From Duganella sacchari (lineage in GTDB: Bacteria; Pseudomonadota; Gammaproteobacteria; Burkholderiales; Burkholderiaceae_D), in the NCBI RefSeq assembly GCF_900143065.1, contig NZ_FRCX01000002.1, positions 1 to 64,000 of the forward strand: a stretch of DNA of 64,000 nucleotides, given 5' to 3'. The notes below the pieces were generated by a model that saw nothing but the letters and a program-made list of their open reading frames with translations, made no database searches and had not been told where the DNA came from. A program made the translations under genes and the position numbers. Shown piece after piece: positions 1 to 8,048 of the stretch; position 1 is the first letter of the stretch, and each line of letters opens with the position of its first letter.

Positions 1-239
1 ACCACCGGCAATAGACCATCGTCGCGCATTAACGCCGCTGCACCGAGACGTCCTTGCTGATACAACCGACGCCAGCTGAACACCTGGTTGGCATTGACGC
101 CATGGTCGCGCGCAATGCGCGCCACCGAAACACCTGGCTGCAGCGACAATGCCACCAAGGCACGTTTGAACTCCAGCGGATGCTGACGGTAGTGACCACG
201 TGAATTGGTGGAAGTGACTGGTTGAAAATTTGTGTCCAT
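1..239 (-). CDS. tnpA: IS66-family transposase accessory protein TnpA (partial)
   Basis: The minus strand reads from an ATG at 239 off the left edge, giving the first 79 residues. The visible part is a small helix-turn-helix protein: a short polar N-terminus, then 'HPLEFKRALVALSLQPGVS', 'ARIARDHGVNANQVFSWRR' and a basic 'LYQQGRL' stretch. This is the DNA-binding layout of the OrfA/TnpA protein of IS66-type elements, which assists the DDE transposase encoded further along the element. An IS66-like terminal repeat lies 85 bp upstream of the start, at 324-330, which supports the assignment. The TnpB and TnpC genes would lie outside the window, so I cannot say whether the element is intact. Family call is from pattern recognition only. 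Confidence 0.8.
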   Translation of the reverse strand, partial: MDTNFQPVTSTNSRGHYRQHPLEFKRALVALSLQPGVSVARIARDHGVNANQVFSWRRLYQQGRLGAAALMRDDGLLPV

Positions 240-330
240 AATCAAAATTTGTGGGCACAAATGCCGTGCCAAAATTAGATCATGGATGGTGCTGCGAGCA
301 GAGTCTAGACGGCGCTGGCTTTACGCTTAC
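1..330 (-). mobile_element. IS66-type insertion sequence, tnpA-side end
   Basis: The element end is placed at 330 because the minus strand there begins GTAAGCG (plus CGCTTAC at 324-330), the heptamer that starts the terminal inverted repeats of IS66-family elements. The tnpA reading frame begins 85 bp inside this end. IS66 elements usually make 8-bp target duplications. The candidate flank is 331-338, but the other end lies outside the window so the duplication cannot be checked. Confidence 0.7.
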
Positions 331-591
331 CGACCAGCCGACGCCAGAGCGTCAGCTGTGAATGACGGAGAGTCGGAAATCATCCAGTCGACGTGGGATA
401 AAACATCCCAAGTGAAGGGCGGTCAGTTTGCCCACATGCGCAATCGGCGGCTTCCCGCTCCAGTGCATGATTTGGCATGAGAGCGGTAGGCCGGGAAATT
501 GGTTTGGTCGCCCAAACACAATGACTCTTTCTTACTGCTCTCTTGCGGTGACTACAGGTTCATCCCGGACTTCCGCGATGAACCTGCATGA
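331..591. other. Non-coding stretch between IS end and beta-helix gene
   Basis: I see no convincing gene here; the one small open frame (232-480) straddles the IS end and has no family signature. Two inverted repeats are visible: a weak one at 502-517 (GTTTGG/CCAAAC) and a strong one at 555-586. Confidence 0.5.
555..586. terminator. Hairpin just downstream of the beta-helix gene
   Basis: Perfect 10-bp arms CAGGTTCATC (555-564) and GATGAACCTG (577-586), with an inner CGG/CCG pairing in the loop. It starts 6 bp past the minus-strand stop at 592, where a terminator would be expected. It lacks a U-tract on either strand, so it may be an RNA-stabilising hairpin or a factor-dependent stop instead. 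Confidence 0.4.
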
Positions 592-2430
592 TTAGCCCGC
601 GATGGCGCCGCGTGCGCTACCTGTACCCAGCGTCCGCCCCAGCAGATCGCGCTTGGAAGTGGATCCCGTGCCGTCTATCGTACCCACGCCCGGCACTACA
701 TAGGACGATGAGGCCAGTGCCTCAAGATCCAGGCGCGTGGTGCCTGCCGGATCCCTCGCCAGCAGTCCGGCCGGGCTGCCGTCTGCGTAGATGCCACTTT
801 TCAGAAAGCAGAATGGCACATTATGGGACAGTGAATTGCCCTCCAGGTTCAATTGCGCCACGCCACCGTACGAGTAAATGCCAAATACCGCTTGTTCCGT
901 GCCAAAGCCGGCAGCGCGAATGACGTTGGCACGTGCGGAAAGGGAACAATTGTGAGGGCCACTAGTATCGCCGAAATCAAGGTGCCACGAAATTACCGCA
1001 TCCGATCTGCCCGACCAGTTCGAAGACGATGAATAAGCGTTGCGCCCGTTGGCTGAATATACTGTATTGCCGTCGAAAATCAGTTTAGTGTTCAGCCGCT
1101 GGCCTTTGACAACGATCTGCCCTGGCGTCACCAGCAGCGCTTTGTCGCAATGCAGGAGATTGCCGATAAAAGAGTTTGCCCTGCCGCTATTGTCCTGCAG
1201 CGCCGTGCGGCAGTTAATGACGATGTTATTTTGTATCTGGCAGCCGTTGCTGTTGATCTCGCAATACAGGCCGGCACCGTCAAACGGATGGTCGCCGATG
1301 CCATTACCGTAAGTATCGACAAAGTTATACTGAACCGTTGTACCGCTAATTGGCGCGATTGTAGTCGGACGTTCCTGCAAGTACACGGCACCTGCCGACG
1401 TGCAGCATTTGCCGCCATCGTAGAACCAGTTATATTCGATCAGGCAATTGGCTGAGTTATTCCCAAGCCGCACCCCGCCACTGGAGTAGTGCTGTAACGA
1501 ACAGTCATGGACATGGACTTGCACCGTGTACTTGTGATCGTCGGCATAGCTACCTAGCAAGGACACGACATTGGTGCCGTGACAGTTGCTCATCTCGAAG
1601 CCGGTAATATTGCCGACTGCATCCATATTGTCGAAGGAGCCGATACCAATCAGGTTTGGCGCCTCTTCAAAATCAATATTTTCGACAGTCAAATAGGAGC
1701 CGCAACGCAGCAGTAGCAAACAACCGAACTCGTCACCGGCAATGGTGACACTGCCGTAGTGGTCGGTCGGATTGACGCCTTCTGGCGAATGGACATAAAT
1801 CCGCTTCAGATCAAAATCGGAAACGTAAGAATACTCAGTAGTTTTCAGGGACTGATAATCCTTGAGGAAGGAGTATGAAATCCCCCAGTTGCCATCGCCA
1901 AAGCGAACGTAGGCATAATCAAACTTGCGGCCAGCCGGATGCGCAAAATACCAACCCGGATGCTTGGGATCTGGATCCCAGATCCAGTCTGACGCTTTCG
2001 GTTTGAAGCAATAGCGTATTTTCGGCAAGCTGTCAGGAGCGCCGCCCGGATCATAGTTGGTCAAATACATACGCTTGTCCGCTGTGCCATTCAGTTTTCG
2101 GAAGACGACGGCGTTACTTAGTTCAAACACCGAGTCATTCGCAAGGCCAATGACCGAGCCTGGCACCAGGTTCGCTTCGCGCTTTGCCAGCTCTCCGAGG
2201 GTGGCAATTGCCGTTGCCGCTGTCTTGCCGTCTTTGAGATCATCGCCGCGCCGCGCATCAACAAACAACGTGGGAGTACGCACCACAGCACCCGGCGTTC
2301 GATGGGCTTTTTGCAGAGCAGCATACTGGGCCGGGGTCAGTCCTGCAGCCTGCTGTGCGTAAGCAAGCGGAAAACGTGCTAGCAAAGTACCGAGCACCGA
2401 AAATTTTATCGCATCGCGCCGAGATGTCAT
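592..2430 (-). CDS. Secreted right-handed beta-helix repeat protein
   Basis: This 612-residue protein begins with a twin-arginine-like leader: 'SRRDAIKF' at 3-10, a hydrophobic stretch, and a likely cut after 'LAYA' near 25. It is therefore probably exported folded by Tat. From about residue 230 it is rich in short repeats of the type 'N..I..N...DN.G', with many Asn, Gly and Cys, typical of right-handed parallel beta-helix proteins such as polysaccharide lyases or surface carbohydrate-binding proteins. No catalytic triad can be assigned by eye, so polysaccharide degradation is only a guess. The start at 2430 has a good ribosome site (GGAG). The gene appears less GC-rich than its neighbours and lies next to an IS66 end, which suggests transfer. 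No operon partner is visible. Confidence 0.75.
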   Translation of the reverse strand: MTSRRDAIKFSVLGTLLARFPLAYAQQAAGLTPAQYAALQKAHRTPGAVVRTPTLFVDARRGDDLKDGKTAATAIATLGELAKREANLVPGSVIGLANDSVFELSNAVVFRKLNGTADKRMYLTNYDPGGAPDSLPKIRYCFKPKASDWIWDPDPKHPGWYFAHPAGRKFDYAYVRFGDGNWGISYSFLKDYQSLKTTEYSYVSDFDLKRIYVHSPEGVNPTDHYGSVTIAGDEFGCLLLLRCGSYLTVENIDFEEAPNLIGIGSFDNMDAVGNITGFEMSNCHGTNVVSLLGSYADDHKYTVQVHVHDCSLQHYSSGGVRLGNNSANCLIEYNWFYDGGKCCTSAGAVYLQERPTTIAPISGTTVQYNFVDTYGNGIGDHPFDGAGLYCEINSNGCQIQNNIVINCRTALQDNSGRANSFIGNLLHCDKALLVTPGQIVVKGQRLNTKLIFDGNTVYSANGRNAYSSSSNWSGRSDAVISWHLDFGDTSGPHNCSLSARANVIRAAGFGTEQAVFGIYSYGGVAQLNLEGNSLSHNVPFCFLKSGIYADGSPAGLLARDPAGTTRLDLEALASSSYVVPGVGTIDGTGSTSKRDLLGRTLGTGSARGAIAG

Positions 2431-2621
2431 GACTACTCCGTAAGTGAAGGGAGTGCCATTTTAAGTGAAATTTTGCTATTTCTTTCACCGCAAGATTGGA
2501 ATAAGACTAACTGTCATTTTAAATTTCAATCAACGACTAGTCTAAATGTCCGTACTCTGCCTGTCGAAAAAAGCAGGCGCGTATGGAGTAGAGTCCCGTC
2601 TACCGAGTGGGGTTCGATTGT
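2431..2621. other. Intergenic region upstream of beta-helix gene
   Basis: AT-rich spacer (191 bp) that should carry the promoter of the minus-strand beta-helix gene and the 3' end of the TonB receptor transcript. I could not pick out a clear -10/-35 pair or a terminator. Confidence 0.4.
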
Positions 2622-4892
2622 CTAGAATGTCGTCCCCAATTTCAGTCCCATGGTCCGTGGCCGGTTGACGGCGATGCGGCGCGTGTCAGGCAGGTCGGCG
2701 AACAGTGCCACTGGCAGGCCGGTCTGGCCGATTTTGTCGAGCAGGTTGTCGACGAAGACGGTGGCGGTCCAGCGCGGGTTTTTGCCTATCGGCTGCCAGC
2801 CCAGTTTGAGGTTCACTTGCGCGAATCCGGCGTGGCGATAGAACGGGCTGCTGCGGTCGTACAGGGCGTTGGCGCTGCCGGTGTACGTGGCATCGAGCCG
2901 GCCGAATCCCGCATAGTTTGCGCCCAGGGTCCAGTTGTACTCTGCCGCCACGCTGCCGCTCCAGCGCGGCACATCCAGCAGCGTATCGCCTTGTTTGGCG
3001 CCGGTGCCGGGAACGTCGTTATTGAGCACTGCGCTGACATAGCCTGCGGTGGCGCGAAGCGTCAGTGCGCGCGTGGCCTGGAATGCCGCTTCCAGTTCGC
3101 CCCCCTTGCTGCGCGCCGAGCCAAAATTGGCGGTGATATTGAAGCCGCATTGCAGCACGATCTGCTGCTGCACCTTGCTCCAGTCGATGCTGTAGAGCGA
3201 GCCATTCAGCGTGAGACGTTTGTTCAGCCACTGGGTTTTGGCGCCGGCTTCATAGTTCCACAAGGTGTCGGGCGAGAAGGTCCGCAGCGCGCTTTCGCTC
3301 AGGCCCAGTGTCGCGACTTCCTTGGCGCACAGCGCGGCGGGCGCCGGGTTGTTGGGGCCACCGGGACGATAGCCTTTGGAGACGGTTGCGTACAGTATCG
3401 CATCCGGTGTCGCCTGCCACGATAGATTGAACTTGGGGTTGTAGCCTTGGTCGCGCGACGTGCCGGTGATGGCGGAAGGACCTCCATTGAAAAAACCGTC
3501 GCCTTGCTGCGCAAAGCCCTGGTTGACGCGGAACGCCCGCACACCGAGGCGCGCTATCCATGCTGGCGTCACTTGGTAGGAGCCTTCCGCGAACAAGGCT
3601 GTCTCGCGTACGGTGGCCTGGCGCGCGCCTTTGAAGAAGCTGTCGTAGCTGGTGCCAAACTGATTGTTATACCCGTCGGGGACGGGAATCGACGAGGCCA
3701 GCGGCGCATCCACGTGATGGTAGTAGGCGCCGGCGATCATTTGCAGCGGTCCGCTGAAATCGGACACCATCCGCACTTCCTGCGTGAATTCGCGGTTGAT
3801 GTAGTCGCCGTGCATGCGGCCCGGGTAGACCGAAGTTTGCGGCTTGGGCGAGAAGAAGTAGTACAGCACCTTGGATGCGTCTTCGTCCACCGAAACGCGG
3901 CGGTCGTAATAAGAGGTGGACGACACCAGCTCGTAACGCTCGAAGGATTTGCGCAAGGTGAGGTTGGACAGCGATGAATTCTGCACGCTGGGTTCCGCCA
4001 CCAGCCGGGTCTGAATCAGCCGCTCCAGGCTACCCGGCGGCACATCGATCTGGAACGGCGCACCAAGCAGCATATGCTGATAGTACAGCGACGCGGTCGC
4101 CACCAGACCATCGCCCAGGTTGACGCGCAAGGCGATGCGTGCGCCTTTGGTTTGCTCGGTGTTGACGTTGCTGGTCCTGGCGCCGCCCGGCGCGATGGCG
4201 AGGATGTTGTTGGCCGCGACCGGATAACGGTCGATATAGCCATCCTGGTCGCGGTAGTAGACGCCGATCCGTAGCGCTGCCACGCTGTCGCTGAGCGGCA
4301 CGTTGATACTGGCATTGCCTTCCTTGTTCCAGCCGCCGTCCTGTGTGTGCGACAGTACGACGCTGGCTTTGCCGCTACGCTGGTTGAGGTCCGGCTGTGT
4401 GCTCACATACTTGACGGTGCCGCCCATGGAACTCGAACCGTACAGCGTTCCCTGCGGTCCGCGCAGGACTTCAACGCGGGCGATATCGAAGATGGCCGGA
4501 TCGATCAAGCCCCGCAGCGACAACAGCGACGCATTGCTGGACGCGGCGATGGGCGTGTCATCCAGATAGTAGCCCACCGTTCCGGCCGTGCCGGCCACGG
4601 AGGAAATCCCGCGGACGATCAGGATGTTCTGTCCCGGCCCGGATGACACCACGGTCAGCCCCGGCGCCTGCCGCGCGATGTCGGACAAGTGCTCGACCCC
4701 CATGTGTTCCAGTTCGCGCCAGTCCAAGGCGGTAACGCTGAGCGGCACGCTTTGCAGCGCCTCGGAACGCTTCTGCGCCGTCACCAGCACCTGTTCGACC
4801 GGGCCATCCTGTGCCTGTGCCTGGCACCAGCTCAAACCACCGCATATCAGGCTGATTGCTGCGGGCAGAATGCGTATCGAAGGTGGCCGCAT
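2622..4892 (-). CDS. TonB-dependent outer-membrane receptor
   Basis: The 756-residue protein has a signal peptide (to about residue 28) and a TonB-box-like start 'VEQVLVTAQKR' at 32-42. A plug domain follows ('SDIARQAPGLTV', 'VEVLRGPQGTLYGSSSMGG'), then a long beta-barrel ending in Phe, as outer-membrane barrels do. The 'VTAQKR' start and 'YLDDTP' plug motif are typical of receptors in sphingomonads and oxalobacters that import plant-derived or aromatic compounds rather than only siderophores. It starts 12 bp after the stop of the periplasmic binding protein at 4905 and has an AGGAG ribosome site, so the two form an operon. No Fur box is seen nearby. The substrate is unknown; the neighbourhood suggests a hydrophobic compound that is then oxidised by the divergent oxygenase operon. 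Confidence 0.88.
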   Translation of the reverse strand: MRPPSIRILPAAISLICGGLSWCQAQAQDGPVEQVLVTAQKRSEALQSVPLSVTALDWRELEHMGVEHLSDIARQAPGLTVVSSGPGQNILIVRGISSVAGTAGTVGYYLDDTPIAASSNASLLSLRGLIDPAIFDIARVEVLRGPQGTLYGSSSMGGTVKYVSTQPDLNQRSGKASVVLSHTQDGGWNKEGNASINVPLSDSVAALRIGVYYRDQDGYIDRYPVAANNILAIAPGGARTSNVNTEQTKGARIALRVNLGDGLVATASLYYQHMLLGAPFQIDVPPGSLERLIQTRLVAEPSVQNSSLSNLTLRKSFERYELVSSTSYYDRRVSVDEDASKVLYYFFSPKPQTSVYPGRMHGDYINREFTQEVRMVSDFSGPLQMIAGAYYHHVDAPLASSIPVPDGYNNQFGTSYDSFFKGARQATVRETALFAEGSYQVTPAWIARLGVRAFRVNQGFAQQGDGFFNGGPSAITGTSRDQGYNPKFNLSWQATPDAILYATVSKGYRPGGPNNPAPAALCAKEVATLGLSESALRTFSPDTLWNYEAGAKTQWLNKRLTLNGSLYSIDWSKVQQQIVLQCGFNITANFGSARSKGGELEAAFQATRALTLRATAGYVSAVLNNDVPGTGAKQGDTLLDVPRWSGSVAAEYNWTLGANYAGFGRLDATYTGSANALYDRSSPFYRHAGFAQVNLKLGWQPIGKNPRWTATVFVDNLLDKIGQTGLPVALFADLPDTRRIAVNRPRTMGLKLGTTF

Positions 4893-4904
4893 CGTGATTC
4901 TCCT

Positions 4905-5762
4905 CTAGGGCGCCGGGCGCTTTGGTGATGCCGCATCCAGCAGGGCTTTGCGCGTCTCGGCTTGCAAGCGCGCCAGTTGGCCCGTGCTTTGCAATTGCCG
5001 GTAGCCCTGCTCAAAGCGGTTCAGCAGCTCGCGGGCATTGGGCAGGTCGCGCCGCAGCACCAGGTAAGTGGGAACAGTCGAAATCGTTTTGGGCTGATAG
5101 CTCAGGCGCGCCTGCTCGGTCGGCGTCAGCGAGGTCTGTATCAGCATCTTGCCCGCTTCTTCCTCCATCGGGAACAGATCGATGCGGCCCAGTAGCAGCT
5201 TGCGCATATTGTTCAAGTCTCCCGCCGCTTCCTGCACCTGCAGTTTGCGCTGCGCGTGCAGTGTTGAGAATTCGTCGGAGTAGTGGTCGCCGAGCGTGGC
5301 GCCGATCTGGTACTTGCTCAGGTCGGACAGGGCGTTCCAGTTGAGCTGCATGTCGCGGCGCTGGAAAAACACCATGCGGAAGGTGTAGATGGAGGTATCC
5401 GAATACAGCAGCTTGCGGTCACGCTCCGGGGTATGCGCCCAGCCGAAGCCGCCGTCGTACAAGCCCATCATCACCCCCGTGATGGCGCGGTTGCTGGAAA
5501 CGCGTGCGAATTTGACGGTGACGTTGGAGGCCTTGAACGCTTCCACCACCACCCGCGTGAGCAGGCCGCCGTAGGGCAGGTCCAGACCAATGAAGGGCGG
5601 ATAGTCGTGGATGGTCAGGGTGACGGAAAGCGGTGCGTCGGCCCGCGCAGGCATGCACGTCAACATTGGCAATCCGGCCAGCAGTGTAAGCAGACACGCA
5701 CGGCGCCGTGGCCGGGCCGGAGAACCATTGCGAATTGCACAGCACGAAAAGCGCATACGCAT
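4905..5762 (-). CDS. Periplasmic solute-binding protein, family 3 type
   Basis: This 285-residue protein has an arginine-rich N-terminus followed by a hydrophobic core and a signal cleavage site 'PARA|DA' near residue 41. The mature part opens with 'VTLTIHDYPPFIG', the beta-strand start of family 3 (amino-acid/PAAT-type) periplasmic binding proteins. It keeps the two-lobed layout, with 'GGFGWAHTPERDRKLLYSDT' near the hinge and 'IGATLGDHYSDE' at the second-lobe start. No ABC permease or ATPase lies nearby, so it may act alone or as a sensor rather than as a classical transporter component. It is the first gene of a two-gene operon with the TonB receptor downstream, and lies 102 bp downstream of the AraC regulator on the same strand. 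Confidence 0.78.
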   Translation of the reverse strand: MRMRFSCCAIRNGSPARPRRRACLLTLLAGLPMLTCMPARADAPLSVTLTIHDYPPFIGLDLPYGGLLTRVVVEAFKASNVTVKFARVSSNRAITGVMMGLYDGGFGWAHTPERDRKLLYSDTSIYTFRMVFFQRRDMQLNWNALSDLSKYQIGATLGDHYSDEFSTLHAQRKLQVQEAAGDLNNMRKLLLGRIDLFPMEEEAGKMLIQTSLTPTEQARLSYQPKTISTVPTYLVLRRDLPNARELLNRFEQGYRQLQSTGQLARLQAETRKALLDAASPKRPAP

Positions 5763-5864
5763 ATATTGGTGACGGAGAAATGATCTTTCTTTTATCTTAC
5801 GACCAACTGGCAGTCATGAGGGTATTTTTTAGCGGGAAAGTCGATAATTGCCCCCGGTTCCAGA

Positions 5865-6890
5865 TTAACTGTTGTTCGCGGATTCAGTCTGCGCCGACTG
5901 GTACGCGGCGGGAGATACCGCTTGCCAGCGGATAAACGCACGGCGGAAGTTGGCGGTATCGGTATAGCCAAGCTGGTAGGCGATTTCCGGAATCGACAGC
6001 TTGCCCGTTTTCAGGTGCTCCAGCGCGAGCATATGGCGCACCTGGTCGAGCACTTCGCGGTAGGACGTGCCTTCCTCCAGCAGACGGCGATGCAGTGTGC
6101 GTGGCGTCAGATTGAATAGCCGGGCCGCCACGTTCAGGGAGGGAAACGGTCCCTGCTTTTCCAGCATCACACGCGTGAGTTTCGCCGTCCAGCCGGCATC
6201 GGCGCTCATCCTGTGCATCTCGCGCTGACATGCTTGTATGGCCTGCTGCAGCGTGGTGGGATCGGCCATGGCCAGCGGCGCAGTCAGCGCCTCGGCAGGG
6301 AAGGCGAAGCCGCACCAGGACTGCCCGTAGCGCACCTCGCAGTTGAACAGTTCGCGCGCCAGGTCGGCATAGCATGGCGCCTCAAACGGAAAACAGATGC
6401 AGGCGACGGACGCGCCGCCCGAGGTAATGTAGTCGTACAGGTTTTTGATGGTCAGCACAATCGCTTCCAGCACGGACTGCCGTACCTTGCGCAGTGGTAG
6501 AAGCTCGTCAAACACCAGCTGGACTTGCGCGCCTTTGGCCTGATGCCGCACGGCGACCAGGCGGGTGCGGGTGAGCAGGTACTGCTCCATCAAGGCGATC
6601 GCTTCGCTCAGCGTGGCGCTGTTCATGGTTGCATAGCCCAGCATGCCGTGGCTATTGATTCGCATGCGCTCGCCGACCAGCAAGCCGAAAGCCGGTTCGC
6701 CGGTGGCATCGATGGCGTCCTGCACCGACTGTTCAAATACATCCAGGGCCAGCACCTGTACCTCGCCGGCGGGCAGCGCGTCCCAGCGGTTACGCACAAA
6801 GGACGCGGGCAGGGGCACATTCATGCGGCGCACCTGGTCGGTAATCTGGCGGATGTATTGGACCGGCAGGGCGAATTGCAGCGTATGCAT
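5865..6890 (-). CDS. AraC-family transcriptional regulator
   Basis: At 341 residues it has the size of AraC regulators with an N-terminal 'arabinose-binding-like' ligand domain (OruR/ArgR-like group). Residues 251-331 form the double helix-turn-helix: 'NVAARLFNLTPRTLHRRL' for the first recognition helix, then 'IPEIAYQLGYTDTANFRRAF' and 'SPAAYQ' for the second. It is divergent from the oxygenase operon starting at 7017, the usual position of a pathway-specific activator. Repeats of TGTCAA in the shared intergenic region are candidate binding sites. It is also upstream of the binding protein/TonB receptor pair on the same strand and may control both. The ATG at 6890 lacks an obvious ribosome site, so a slightly later start is possible. 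Confidence 0.87.
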   Translation of the reverse strand: MHTLQFALPVQYIRQITDQVRRMNVPLPASFVRNRWDALPAGEVQVLALDVFEQSVQDAIDATGEPAFGLLVGERMRINSHGMLGYATMNSATLSEAIALMEQYLLTRTRLVAVRHQAKGAQVQLVFDELLPLRKVRQSVLEAIVLTIKNLYDYITSGGASVACICFPFEAPCYADLARELFNCEVRYGQSWCGFAFPAEALTAPLAMADPTTLQQAIQACQREMHRMSADAGWTAKLTRVMLEKQGPFPSLNVAARLFNLTPRTLHRRLLEEGTSYREVLDQVRHMLALEHLKTGKLSIPEIAYQLGYTDTANFRRAFIRWQAVSPAAYQSAQTESANNS

Positions 6891-6914
6891 GGCGGCGGGC
6901 AGCAGTGAACGAAC

Positions 6915-6948
6915 TGTCGATTGTCAAAAAATGACTGCTGGATGTCAA
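6915..6948. promoter_or_regulatory. Candidate AraC-family operator repeats
   Basis: TGTCAA occurs at 6922-6927 and 6943-6948, two helical turns (21 bp) apart in direct orientation, with a related TGTCGA at 6915-6920. Direct repeats with this spacing are what AraC/XylS regulators bind. A possible -10 (TACGAT) lies at 6981-6986, which would place the nearer repeat at about -46, suitable for activation of the 7017 operon. Confidence 0.4.
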
Positions 6949-7016
6949 GCCCGCACCTCGCTGGACTGTGGCGCTTCCCCTACGATCGTGCTGTCAGAAC
7001 ACCACACTTTCAGCCC

Positions 7017-8048
7017 ATGTTCACGCTATTCAAAAAGAAGCAGGCGGCAACGGCCCATATCAATGGCGCGCCGCTGACTGTCCTCCCGAGGGAGACCTTG
7101 TTGCAGGCCGCGCTGCGTAGCGGCGTCGACTTTCCCCACAGCTGCCGGGTTGGCGGTTGCGCCACGTGCAAATGCCGGCTGGTGAGTGGACGGGTCAGGG
7201 AGTTGACGCAGTCCGCTTACGTGCTGTCGGCTGCGGAGCTTGAGCAAGGCTACATCCTCGCCTGCCAGTCGGTGCCGGCCACGGATATCGCCGTGGAAGT
7301 TGATCTGGCCGCGCGACCCGCGAGCCGCCGCGTCACTGGCCGCGTGCTTGCCCAGCAGCGGCTTACCCATGACATCACGCTACTGCAAATACAACTGGAT
7401 GAAGGGTTGACCTACAAGGCTGGACAGTTCGCCCAGCTTGGCCTGGCGGCGCTGGGCGAACATGCACGCAGCTATTCGTTTGCCACGCCGATGCAGGCGG
7501 ATGCACAGGTCGAGTTCTTCGTACGGAAGGTGGAGGGCGGTGCATTGTCGACGCTTGTCAATGAGCGCGACCTGACTGGTGTAGCGGCCATCGTGGAAGG
7601 GCCTTCTGGCGATTGCTGGCTGCGCCCCGGCTCCGGCCCGCTGGTGATGGTCGCAGGCGGCAGCGGCCTTGCACCCATCCTCGCCATGCTGCTGGATGCC
7701 GCGCAAACCGCGAACACGCGGCCAGTCACCTTGCTGTTTGGCGCGCGCACGGAAAGCGATCTGTATGCGCTGAACGAGATCGAAGCGATCCGTCAGCAAT
7801 GGCGGGCGCCGTTCACATTTATCCCCGTGCTGTCGGCGCTGTCCGGCGACGACGCGTGGCGCGGCGCGCGCGGCATGGTTGGCGATCATCTGCCCGTACA
7901 CATTGGCGAGGCTGCGCAGGCTTACCTGTGCGGGCCGCCGGCCATGGTCGATGCCTGCACGGCGGCGCTGCTGGCGCGTGGTGTCGCGCACGAACACATT
8001 TTTGCAGACCGCTTTGCAGACCGCTTTATAACAATAAGGAGACCTTGA
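7017..8048 (+). CDS. XylA-like ferredoxin / ferredoxin-NAD(P)+ reductase
   Basis: A 343-residue electron-transfer protein with two parts. Residues 1-90 are a plant-type [2Fe-2S] ferredoxin with ligands Cys43, Cys48, Cys51 and Cys83 (C-x4-C-x2-C-x31-C). Residues 100-340 are an FAD/NAD reductase with 'RSYSFA' for flavin binding, 'MVAGGSGLAPILAML' for the nucleotide and 'YLCGPPAMVDA' near the end. This is the layout of xylene monooxygenase component XylA, which passes electrons from NADH to a membrane di-iron hydroxylase. The reading frame is open further upstream (a TTG at 6921), but 7017 is chosen because it begins the ferredoxin domain directly and matches XylA's size. Its TGA overlaps the ATG of the hydroxylase by one base and a strong AAGGAGA precedes that ATG, so the two are translationally linked. 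Likely activated by the divergent AraC protein. Confidence 0.88.
   Translation: MFTLFKKKQAATAHINGAPLTVLPRETLLQAALRSGVDFPHSCRVGGCATCKCRLVSGRVRELTQSAYVLSAAELEQGYILACQSVPATDIAVEVDLAARPASRRVTGRVLAQQRLTHDITLLQIQLDEGLTYKAGQFAQLGLAALGEHARSYSFATPMQADAQVEFFVRKVEGGALSTLVNERDLTGVAAIVEGPSGDCWLRPGSGPLVMVAGGSGLAPILAMLLDAAQTANTRPVTLLFGARTESDLYALNEIEAIRQQWRAPFTFIPVLSALSGDDAWRGARGMVGDHLPVHIGEAAQAYLCGPPAMVDACTAALLARGVAHEHIFADRFADRFITIRRP

Noticed and set aside
232..480. 82-codon frame at the IS66 end
   Set aside because: Straddles the IS boundary, has no ribosome site and no similarity pattern; probably chance.
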